Source: an uncultured Clostridia bacterium (GTDB taxonomy: Bacteria > Bacillota > Clostridia > Oscillospirales > Ruminococcaceae). From it: 5,650 nt of DNA. The position numbers and the translations under genes were made by a program. The notes under the pieces were generated by a model. It was not told where the DNA came from. It saw nothing but the letters and a program-made list of their open reading frames with translations, and searched no databases. The stretch is taken from NCBI GenBank assembly GCA_946533615.1, contig CAMNBY010000230.1, positions 1-5,650 on the forward strand. The letters are read 5' to 3'. How positions within the stretch are numbered: position 1 is the stretch's first letter; every line of letters starts with the position of its first letter. Below, one piece after another: positions 1 to 4,899 of this stretch.

Positions 1-50
1 TCCTTCTTCACCTGCTCGCGGAGGTGTTCGTTCTGATACGCGATCTTCAT
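1..50 (-). CDS. Start of an unidentified gene, cut by the window edge
   Basis: Only the first 16 codons are visible, reading MKIAYQNEHLREQVKK and leaving the window on the left. The ATG at 48-50 lies 9 bases after the stop of the flavin-binding protein gene, so the two are probably co-transcribed. A GGGAG stretch sits at 52-56, very close to this ATG. A rival ATG at 61-63 overlaps the upstream stop codon as ATGA and has an AAGGGAG just before it, but it opens a different frame with a less protein-like start (MKWENEDRV). Both frames stay open to the edge, so the start is undecided. No family can be named from so short a piece. Confidence 0.4.
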   Translation of the reverse strand, partial: MKIAYQNEHLREQVKK

Positions 51-59
51 TCTCCCACT

Positions 60-515
60 TCATACTCCCTTGTATTCCGTAAAGCTGTACTCTCGCGCGG
101 AAAGATCAAAGACCTCGATGAAGGGCGTTTTTCCCACATAGACCCAGCGCTCGATAAAGCTCGGCCTCAGCACGAACAGCCGCTCGTTCTCAAGGCTCGT
201 ATAGGCGTCGAAGGAGCCTCTGAAGCACTGCCGGAAGGCCTCGCAGAACGCGGCGTTGTCCCTTGGCCTGCCAAGCTCGGCGCAGCTGCCCTCGATCTGG
301 ATATTGTCGATGCAGAGGGCGGCATTGGGGCAGGCCGTGAGCTGGCGGTATTTTCGCAGCGTCACGTCGGTCTGAAAGAAGAACTCGCCACCGATGCGCA
401 CAACGCTCATCATACGCGAGGACGGCTTTCCGTTTTCACAGGTGGAAAGCACCATTTTCCGCCCCGCCCCGAACTCGACGAAAAACGCCTCCAGCTTTTC
501 GGTAAATATATCCAT
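60..515 (-). CDS. Pyridoxamine 5'-phosphate oxidase-like flavin-binding split-barrel protein
   Basis: The 151-residue protein has the pattern of the small cytosolic PNPOx-like FMN-binding split-barrel family. Residues 20-40 form the opening strand pair with the KPSSRMMSVV segment. FFFQTDVTLRKYRQL (about 45-59) matches the segment that contacts the flavin phosphate, and ALCIDNIQIEG (about 67-76) matches a core strand. Members are reductases or oxidases with varied or unknown substrates, so a specific reaction cannot be given. The ATG at 513-515 was chosen because a G-rich stretch (reverse complement of 523-530) precedes it and the family usually starts here. The frame is open further upstream to an ATG at 680, but that extension would run through the promoter and has no family resemblance. 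It is the first gene of a minus-strand unit driven by the promoter at 553-581. Confidence 0.82.
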   Translation of the reverse strand: MDIFTEKLEAFFVEFGAGRKMVLSTCENGKPSSRMMSVVRIGGEFFFQTDVTLRKYRQLTACPNAALCIDNIQIEGSCAELGRPRDNAAFCEAFRQCFRGSFDAYTSLENERLFVLRPSFIERWVYVGKTPFIEVFDLSAREYSFTEYKGV

Positions 516-552
516 AAGCAACGCCCCCCCAAGGTCTGTCAGTATCGGATAT

Positions 553-581
553 ATTATACCACAGCCTGCGGAGATTTTCAA
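553..581 (-). promoter_or_regulatory. Sigma-A-type promoter of the flavin-binding protein gene
   Basis: On the minus strand, TTGAAA (576-581) and TATAAT (553-558) are separated by exactly 17 bases, with a TGG just before the -10 that fits an extended -10 element. Transcription should start near 546, about 30 bases before the ATG at 515. The match to the housekeeping consensus is nearly perfect. Confidence 0.8.
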
Positions 582-591
582 CTGCAGGAGC

Positions 592-620
592 TTTACAATA
601 TCCTGTAAATGTGGTATGAT
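592..620 (+). promoter_or_regulatory. Sigma-A-type promoter of the SAP protein / glycosyltransferase operon
   Basis: TTTACA (592-597) and TATGAT (615-620) are separated by 17 bases, and TGG directly precedes the -10 as an extended element. The predicted start is near 627, leaving a short leader with GGAGG at 641-645 before the ATG at 653. Its -35 box is only 10 bases from the -35 box of the divergent promoter, so the two polymerases would compete for the same stretch of DNA. Confidence 0.75.
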
Positions 621-652
621 AGCATCAAGAACAGACGAATGGAGGCTCATCA

Positions 653-1234
653 ATGAACACCAGACCCGAGCTTTTGCCAAATACCGATGCTGCGGTTTTC
701 CGCAGCTATTACTATCTTAAAGAAGAGCTTGCAGAGTTTTGCCGCGAGAACGGGCTGCCGTCCTCGGGCTCGAAGCAGGAGCTCACCGACAGGATAGCGT
801 ATTTCCTTGAAACAGGCAGGGTGCAGGAGCCTATCAGCAAACGACGAAAAACCGCCGCTGTCGGAGAGATCACCGAGGATACGCTCGTCGAGGAAAACCT
901 TGTCTGCTCAGAGAAGCACAGGGCATTTTTCAAGGAGCGGATAGGGAAGTCGTTTTCGTTCAATGTGGCCTTTCAGAAATGGCTCAAGGCCAACGCGGGC
1001 AGGACATACGCCGAAGCGATAGAGGCCTATCACAGGATCATCGAGGAGAAGAAAAAGAGCAGAACTGTCATTGACAGGCAGTTTGAATACAACACCTATA
1101 TCCGCGATTTCTTTGAGGATAATCAGGGCAGGAGCCTTGATGAGGCCATAAAATGCTGGAAATACAAAAAGAGCCTTAAGGGTCACAACCGTTACGAGCG
1201 AGCTGACCTTGCGGCTCTGGAGAGCGAGGAATGA
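653..1234 (+). CDS. SAP-domain protein with DUF6434-like C-terminal repeats
   Basis: The 193-residue, probably cytosolic protein begins with a SAP-like helix-extended-helix at residues 20-54 (YLKEELAEFCRENGL, then GSKQELTDRIAYFL), a fold that usually binds nucleic acids. A basic linker SKRRK follows at 62-66. The C-terminal part resembles the DUF6434 domain found with SAP in Firmicutes; that name is from memory and was not searched. Residues 101-129 and 144-172 align with each other: both have F-x-[FY]-N, an N-x-G-R turn and an E-A-I helix, so the region looks like an internal duplication 43 residues apart. The start has GGAGG at 641-645, 7 bases before the ATG. The stop is 3 bases before the glycosyltransferase start, so the two genes form an operon. 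The cellular role is unknown. Confidence 0.8.
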   Translation: MNTRPELLPNTDAAVFRSYYYLKEELAEFCRENGLPSSGSKQELTDRIAYFLETGRVQEPISKRRKTAAVGEITEDTLVEENLVCSEKHRAFFKERIGKSFSFNVAFQKWLKANAGRTYAEAIEAYHRIIEEKKKSRTVIDRQFEYNTYIRDFFEDNQGRSLDEAIKCWKYKKSLKGHNRYERADLAALESEE

Positions 1235-1237
1235 CAT

Positions 1238-1975
1238 ATGAAAAAACCGAGCTTCACAGTTATTATCCCTGCGCACAACGAAGAAAAATACGTCCGCAGG
1301 TGTATTGGGAGCGTGAAAGAAGCCGGAGAGCATTACGGCGGTGAGGTGGAGATCATCGTGGTCTGCAACCGCTGCACCGACCGCACCGAGGAGCTCGCAA
1401 AAGCCGCAGGAGCGCGTGTTCTGCGAAACGAAGACAGATGTATCGCAAAGGTCAGGAACACAGGCATTGCTGCCGCAAGGGGAGAGTACATCGCCACCAT
1501 CGACTGCGACAACCGCATGACCCGCGGCACCCTCAAGGAGATTGCCTATCTGCTCGGGACGGGCAGGTTCATAGGTGGCGGAGCGCCGATCAGGTTTGAG
1601 AGGTACTCCTTCCCGCTGTGGCTCAACGACCTGCTCTGCCGCGTGTCCTTCGGGCTCACAGGGCTTTACTGCGGCATCTTTTGGGCGAGGACGGAGACCT
1701 TCCGTGCCGTGGGCGGCTTCGAGGAGCTGAAGGCCATGGAGGACGCCGCCACTGCTAAAAAGCTGAAACGCTTCGGAAAGCAGAAAGGCCTGGAATACAC
1801 GACGCTGCGGAAGAATTATCTTATCAACTCCACCCGCAAGTACGACGACCTCGGCGACTGGCTGTACTTAAAGCTGATGTTACAGAACCTTTGGACGCTG
1901 CTTAAAGCGGCAATGGGCGACAAGCGCGGCCTTGACAAGCTGCTTGACAGAATGTTTTACGACTACAACGGCTGA
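1238..1975 (+). CDS. Family 2 glycosyltransferase (GT-A fold)
   Basis: The 245-residue protein has the features of inverting GT2 enzymes, which transfer a sugar from a nucleotide-sugar donor. The N-terminal nucleotide-binding strand ends in PAHNEE (11-16), followed by NRCTDRT (44-50). The metal-binding DxD motif appears as D-C-D at 89-91. GGFEEL (159-164) and MEDAATAKKL (167-176) provide the acceptor-side acidic pair E168-D169. There is no clear membrane anchor; residues 134-150 are hydrophobic but probably part of the fold. The donor and acceptor are not recognisable, and no other cell-envelope genes lie beside it. The AGCGAGGA before the upstream stop (1223-1230) serves as ribosome binding site. 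Its stop codon directly abuts that of the convergent amidase gene, with no terminator between them. Confidence 0.88.
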   Translation: MKKPSFTVIIPAHNEEKYVRRCIGSVKEAGEHYGGEVEIIVVCNRCTDRTEELAKAAGARVLRNEDRCIAKVRNTGIAAARGEYIATIDCDNRMTRGTLKEIAYLLGTGRFIGGGAPIRFERYSFPLWLNDLLCRVSFGLTGLYCGIFWARTETFRAVGGFEELKAMEDAATAKKLKRFGKQKGLEYTTLRKNYLINSTRKYDDLGDWLYLKLMLQNLWTLLKAAMGDKRGLDKLLDRMFYDYNG

Positions 1976-2458
1976 TCACCACCGCCTTGCGCCGAGTATC
2001 CTGATGCACCTCGGCTCCGCGAATGAGTAGCTTGTGAGCGGTCGGTCAAAGGCGGGGAAGGTGTGAGCCGCCACATAGGGCACGCCCTCGCAGACGTCAA
2101 TGACCAGCAGGCTGTGATAAAAGCCTGTGCCGTTCCCGAGCTGGATAACATCTCCCGCAGCGGCCTCATCGACGGGGACAAGCTTGCCGAAGGGGCCGAC
2201 GCCTTTGTTGTTCAGGACAAATCGGCCGAAGAACTCCACACCCGTCCAGGCGGCGGCTCGGTCGCTGAGAGAGCGGTAGTACCAGCCTGTGTCGCGGGTG
2301 AAATTCATCACGGCGCCGCCAGCAAAGAGGCACTGGGAAACGAAGTTCGTACAGTCGCCGCCGAGCTGCTCGAAGTTATAGTACCTCGGGTTGTGGGAAA
2401 AAGCCCACTTTCTGGCGTAGGCGATCTCGTCGGAAACGTTCAGCTGATATTCGGTCAT
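1976..2458 (-). CDS. Putative amidase domain protein (Amidase_6-like, papain-type fold)
   Basis: The 160-residue protein matches the putative amidase domain often linked to spore or cell-wall proteins in Clostridia and Bacilli. It starts with a YARKWAFSHNPRYYNFE segment (14-30), then GGDCTNFVSQCLFAGG (33-48) carrying the likely nucleophile C36. It continues with AGDVIQL (101-107), and Y-H-S at 114-116 supplies the likely catalytic H115; H132 is a second candidate. The protein is essentially only the domain: no signal peptide, membrane segment or wall-binding repeat is visible, so it acts in the cytosol, is a fragment of a larger ancestor, or is exported another way. GGGAGGG at 2465-2471 is well placed before the ATG at 2458. 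The substrate (peptidoglycan or other peptide amide) is not shown by the sequence. Confidence 0.85.
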   Translation of the reverse strand: MTEYQLNVSDEIAYARKWAFSHNPRYYNFEQLGGDCTNFVSQCLFAGGAVMNFTRDTGWYYRSLSDRAAAWTGVEFFGRFVLNNKGVGPFGKLVPVDEAAAGDVIQLGNGTGFYHSLLVIDVCEGVPYVAAHTFPAFDRPLTSYSFAEPRCIRILGARRW

Positions 2459-2502
2459 TGCGATCCCTCCCGAAGTATTGTATGCGGCAGGGGAGGGCGG
2501 AG

Positions 2503-2733
2503 TTAAGAGAACGCATTGTTCCGGTTTTGCTCACGGGCTTTTCGTTTAACAGCCGCCGCCGCAGTGCAGGAGCGGAAAGCCGTCCTGCTCCCGAGCTCGT
2601 AGCGCGAGCGGAACTCCCGCTCGCAGGCGATCTCTATCAGCCTCTCGACCCTCGCAAGTATGTCACACGACAGCGACCCTCCACACTCTCGGCATACCCG
2701 ATAAGTACATACAGTCAATCGGCGGCCGGGCAA
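2503..2733 (-). pseudogene. Probable gene remnant that lost its 5' end
   Basis: The frame would encode 76 residues, but only the downstream part (roughly 2503-2660, from LARVERLIEIACEREF onward) looks like native coding sequence. There the third codon positions favour G or C and codons such as GAG, ATC, GCC and TTC match the neighbours. The predicted product is charged and helical, with no family recognised. The first 25 or so residues lie antisense to the recombinase relic and have no good ribosome binding site. The simplest reading is a gene whose beginning was replaced when mobile DNA entered or decayed here. It ends 44 bases before the amidase start on the same strand and may once have been in its operon. 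A short genuine gene with an unusual start is the alternative. Confidence 0.4.
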
Positions 2734-2834
2734 ATACCGTGACCATGTACAACCACTACATCAGACCTCTCACCGCTGAGGAGTCAAAATATCAGAATAT
2801 CATTGATGACTATTTTGAGGGGATCGTGGGATAA
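2655..2834 (+). pseudogene. C-terminal relic of a tyrosine recombinase (phage or transposon integrase)
   Basis: One reading frame ending in TAA at 2832-2834 gives a peptide resembling the end of tyrosine recombinases. It contains CHTTATLHTLGIPDKY, like the box around the second catalytic Arg (R-H-T-x-A-T-L), then SIGGRANTVTMYNHYIRPL, like the region with the nucleophilic Tyr. The expected Arg before HT is Cys here (TGT instead of CGT), and the Gly-His/Gly-Trp stretch appears shortened, so the enzyme would be dead. Nothing upstream continues the recombinase: the catalytic N-terminal part is missing and no start codon with a binding site is present. The left edge is approximate. It marks a former integration event between the amidase region and the surface-protein cluster. 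Confidence 0.55.
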
Positions 2835-2842
2835 CGGGCGGA

Positions 2843-2859
2843 GGATAAGCGCATTATCC
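2843..2859. repeat. Small inverted repeat after the recombinase relic
   Basis: GGATAA (2843-2848) and TTATCC (2854-2859) form a perfect 6-base inverted repeat with a 5-base loop. No T-run follows, so it is unlikely to be a strong terminator. It could be part of the lost mobile element's end. The surrounding bases 2835-2884 show no other feature. Confidence 0.3.
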
Positions 2860-2884
2860 ATCATTAGAACTATGCTCTGCCATG

Positions 2885-2918
2885 AAAAAAAGACCTGACT
2901 TCCTGCGGTCAGGTCTTT
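2885..2918 (-). terminator. Rho-independent terminator of the ubiquitin/surface-protein cluster
   Basis: AAAGACCTGAC (2889-2899) pairs perfectly with GTCAGGTCTTT (2908-2918) around an 8-base loop. Read on the minus strand it is followed by seven T residues (2885-2891), a textbook intrinsic terminator, starting 6 bases beyond the stop of the anchored surface protein. On the plus strand the T-run is only three, so activity there should be weak. Confidence 0.9.
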
Positions 2919-2924
2919 AGTCTG

Positions 2925-3548
2925 TTATTCTTTGTCTTTGTTCCTGCGCTTTATCATTGCCATTGCTCCGAGGGCAATAAGGCCGCCTGCGGAGATCGTC
3001 CCGATCACACCCGTTACAGGGTTGACTGCGCCGCCTGACGGGCTGCTGCCGTCGGGGCTTCCGCCATCGGGGGTGCTCTCCGATGCACTTTCCCCGTTGC
3101 TGTCAGTGGTGCTTTCAGCGGTGCTGTCGGGTGTGCTTTCGGTGTTGCTTTCGGTGTCGCTTGAGTCCTCGGGGAGGGCTTCGGTCTCGACCTGAATGTC
3201 AAGAGTCATGTCCTCATAGATCGGGTCGAGGGTAAGCATGCCGTCTTCCAGCTTGTCGGTGATGTCCTCGCCGTTTACAAGTACCTTTGTAAGCTTCTCG
3301 CCGTCCTTGGCCTTTATCTCGATGACGGGCTGGGAAAGGCGCTCGACTTCAAACTCGGTGCCCTCCTTGCCGTCTACCGTCACATCTGCATTGCCCGTCA
3401 CATTGACCGTCAGCCTGTGGCTGTCGGGGACTACCGTTCCGATGGTCGCTTCGCCGGGAGCGGTGTTCGGCTCGTCATCGGCGGAGGCTGTCACGGCTGC
3501 GGCGGAAAGCATTGAAAGACAAAGCAGGAATACTGCTAATTTTTTCAT
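2925..3548 (-). CDS. Cell-wall-anchored surface protein with NPVTG sorting signal
   Basis: The 207-residue protein has a Sec signal peptide (1-23, cleavage likely after A-S-A) and a beta-rich domain at about 34-122 (TIGTVVPDSHRLTVNV through EDMTLDIQV). A Ser/Thr/Asp/Glu-rich spacer follows at 127-173. The C-terminal sorting signal is NPVTG (176-180), a hydrophobic stretch (181-199) and the basic tail KRRNKDKE. The NPxTG form points to sortase cleavage between Thr and Gly and attachment to peptidoglycan; no sortase gene is in the window. The spacer contains tetrapeptide repeats and would lift the domain off the wall. AAGGAG overlaps the upstream stop (3557-3562 region), 8 bases before the ATG. 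It is the last gene of the cluster and the only member with a visible anchor, so it may hold the other secreted products at the surface; that is inference. Confidence 0.85.
   Translation of the reverse strand: MKKLAVFLLCLSMLSAAAVTASADDEPNTAPGEATIGTVVPDSHRLTVNVTGNADVTVDGKEGTEFEVERLSQPVIEIKAKDGEKLTKVLVNGEDITDKLEDGMLTLDPIYEDMTLDIQVETEALPEDSSDTESNTESTPDSTAESTTDSNGESASESTPDGGSPDGSSPSGGAVNPVTGVIGTISAGGLIALGAMAMIKRRNKDKE
3069..3152 (-). repeat. Seven [E/D]-S-x-x tetrapeptide repeats (12-base DNA units)
   Basis: Residues 133-160 of the anchored protein read ESNT, ESTP, DSTA, ESTT, DSNG, ESAS, ESTP. At DNA level this is an imperfect 12-base tandem array. The repeat forms an acidic, flexible spacer of the kind found just before sortase motifs and could vary in length between strains. 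Confidence 0.8.
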
Positions 3549-3560
3549 GCTCTCAGCTCC

Positions 3561-4100
3561 TTACGGTTCGGGTTCAGGGGCTGCTGCTGTGTCAGTGTAT
3601 TCCACATTGAATGTCACGGTGTCGCTGTAATCACCTGCGGCAGCTGCGTTCCAGTCGTCCTGAGTTATTTTGATGGTCAGCGGGCACACATCGCCCTCGA
3701 ACTCGAGCTGTGCGTCAAATTTCTTGAAGCTGCCTGTTTTGCCGCCGTCATCGGTCGATACGATATCGTAGGGGATAGTCCTGCTCTCGTCGGCCTTGTT
3801 TTTGAGCTTGTAGTCGGAGGCAAGGTGGACTCTTACCACCTTGTCGGGCTCGAGCCTTGCCTGTGTCAGCTCGATGGTGCCGAAGTCGGATTCAAGAGCG
3901 TTGAAGCTCACCTTTGTGTCGGCGGGGATAGTCACGATGTAGGTCGGAGCTACATAGGTGCTGATCTTAGCAGAGCCCTGCTGGGGCTTGGGGGTGTCCT
4001 GGTTGATCTCGGTGGGCGCTTCGGCGGCAAAAGCCGTAAAGGGCATTGCCATTATCGCCAGCGCGGCCAGACCCGCTATAGTTCTTCTTGCTGTTTTCAT
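3561..4100 (-). CDS. Secreted YIVTIPA-type beta-domain protein
   Basis: The 179-residue protein starts with a Sec signal peptide (1-25, MKTARRT then a hydrophobic run, cleavage likely at A-F-A). After a Pro/Gln-rich linker comes one beta domain opening with YIVTIPADTKVSF (54-66) and closing with AGDYSDTVTFNVEY (155-168). This is the same layout as the C-terminal domain of the upstream ubiquitin fusion (YTVTIPAG and AGEHTETLTF). The tail is short and Pro/Glu-rich (EPEP), with no sorting signal or membrane segment, so the product should be released or held by a partner. Such domains are frequent in secreted proteins of gut Clostridia; I know no assigned function. GGAAGG (4111-4117 region) precedes the ATG at 4100, and the gap to the upstream stop is 18 bases, so co-expression with the ubiquitin fusion is expected. 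Confidence 0.8.
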   Translation of the reverse strand: MKTARRTIAGLAALAIMAMPFTAFAAEAPTEINQDTPKPQQGSAKISTYVAPTYIVTIPADTKVSFNALESDFGTIELTQARLEPDKVVRVHLASDYKLKNKADESRTIPYDIVSTDDGGKTGSFKKFDAQLEFEGDVCPLTIKITQDDWNAAAAGDYSDTVTFNVEYTDTAAAPEPEP

Positions 4101-4118
4101 AGTGTTTGCACCTTCCGT

Positions 4119-4883
4119 TCAGGCATCGGTGGTCGAAATGGTGAATGTCAGCGTTTCGGTGTGTTCGCCTGCGATGGTAGGCGTGCTGTTCGCGTCTTCT
4201 TCAAATACAAGGGGAACAGACTGCTTCTCGGCTTTGGTCTCGAAGACTGCGACCGTGTCGCCGACCGAAACGGCCGTGCCTCCTGCGGTGATGGTGTAAT
4301 TTACTGTGGACTCGCCGCTTTGGTCTTTTGCCGAGAAGGTGCTTCCGCTCTCGGTATTTGAAGCTGTCGAGAGGGTGATGTTTATCTTCTGTCCATTCTC
4401 GAGGAGAACGTTCTCGGCGGTGATGGCCTGCTCGTCCTTGCCGTCGCCGCTCATATCCGCGCCTGCGGGAATGGTCACGGTGTACTTAGCCGCAACATCG
4501 TATTTGGCGGTCGCTTCGGCAGATGTGATACCGTTCTTAACGTCATCGAATGTCAGCTCGTAATCTCCGTCGCTGTTGACCGCAGCCCTCAGAACAAGGT
4601 GGAGCGTGCTCTCCTTCTGGATATTGTAGTCGGCAAGAGTCCTGTTATCTTCAAGCGCCTTGCCTGCAAAGATCAGCTTTTGCTTTTCCGGAACAAAGCC
4701 TTCCTTGTCCTGGATCTTGGCCTTGACATTTTCGACGGTATCGCTCGGCTCGACATCAAGAGTTATCGTTTTTCCGGTAAGCGTTTTAACGAACACCTGC
4801 ATGGCATTGGCTGTTATAGCTGTCAGAGAGGAAGTCATGACAGCAAGTGCGGAAAGAACCGCTACAGATCTTTTCATTTTCAT
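4119..4883 (-). CDS. Secreted ubiquitin fused to a bacterial beta domain
   Basis: The 254-residue product has three parts. Residues 1-27 are a Sec signal peptide (MKMKR, hydrophobic core, A-N-A). Residues 28-99 are ubiquitin positions 1-72: by hand alignment 61 of 72 equal human ubiquitin, with changes only at 3, 16, 23, 36, 37, 39, 40, 42, 49, 53 and 57. Lys6, 11, 27, 29, 33, 48 and 63 and the Leu8, Ile44, His68 and Val70 surface are intact. After Arg72 the chain continues Ala-Ala-Val-Asn, so the Gly-Gly needed for conjugation is missing. Residues 134-250 form the cluster's beta domain (YTVTIPAG to HTETLTFTIS). AAGGAGGA at 4891-4898 sets the start at 4883; ATGs upstream lie before this site. 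Codon use resembles neighbouring genes, arguing for an old, adapted transfer from a eukaryote. It could be a decoy for ubiquitin-binding proteins or an adhesive module; function is inference. Confidence 0.93.
   Translation of the reverse strand: MKMKRSVAVLSALAVMTSSLTAITANAMQVFVKTLTGKTITLDVEPSDTVENVKAKIQDKEGFVPEKQKLIFAGKALEDNRTLADYNIQKESTLHLVLRAAVNSDGDYELTFDDVKNGITSAEATAKYDVAAKYTVTIPAGADMSGDGKDEQAITAENVLLENGQKINITLSTASNTESGSTFSAKDQSGESTVNYTITAGGTAVSVGDTVAVFETKAEKQSVPLVFEEDANSTPTIAGEHTETLTFTISTTDA
4587..4802 (-). other. Ubiquitin domain (positions 1-72) inside the secreted fusion
   Basis: This is the segment encoding ubiquitin Met1 to Arg72 without any insertion or deletion relative to the eukaryotic protein. 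It begins directly after the predicted signal peptidase site. The N-terminal MQVFVKTLTGKTITL and the C-terminal DYNIQKESTLHLVLR blocks are the clearest matches. Ala57 is shared with plant and several protist ubiquitins, Pro19 with animal and other ones. Lys40 and Lys42 are lysines not present in human ubiquitin, and the Pro37-Pro38 pair is Val-Pro. Confidence 0.95.
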
Positions 4884-4890
4884 TGTTTGG

Positions 4891-4898
4891 TCCTCCTT
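4891..4898 (-). promoter_or_regulatory. Ribosome binding site that fixes the ubiquitin fusion start
   Basis: On the minus strand AAGGAGGA lies 7-8 bases before the ATG at 4883 and directly follows the stop codons (TGA TAA) of the upstream gene. It rules out the in-frame ATGs at 4922 and 4910, which would also spoil the signal peptide by adding a charged 13-residue lead. Confidence 0.9.
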
Positions 4899-4899
4899 A

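Noticed and set aside
24..608. Plus-strand 194-codon open frame
   Set aside because: It is antisense to the flavin-binding protein along almost its whole length, has no ribosome binding site and no recognisable domain.
60..680. 206-residue form of the flavin-binding protein starting at 680
   Set aside because: The extension covers both promoters and the leader of the divergent operon and lacks family resemblance; the ATG at 515 gives the normal family length.
2458..2742. Plus-strand 94-codon open frame
   Set aside because: It begins at the amidase start region with no binding site and is in a different frame from the recombinase relic; no family resemblance.
3069..3152. CRISPR-like array
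   Set aside because: The 12-base units have no spacers and translate as protein repeats in the anchored surface protein.
3014..3202. Thr/Pro/Lys-rich minus-strand frame within the wall-spacer region
   Set aside because: It is a shifted reading of the repeated spacer DNA of the anchored protein, which accounts for its repetitive look.
3825..4361. Plus-strand open frames opposite the secreted cluster (also 3238-3630, 3958-4299, 4660-5049, 5168-5632)
   Set aside because: They mirror real minus-strand genes with strong start sites and signal peptides; their predicted proteins are low-complexity shadows.
4119..4883. Eukaryotic contamination or a polyubiquitin/ribosomal-protein fusion
   Set aside because: The ubiquitin is in frame with a bacterial signal peptide and a beta domain shared by adjacent genes, has a bacterial ribosome binding site, no introns, no second ubiquitin unit and no ribosomal tail.
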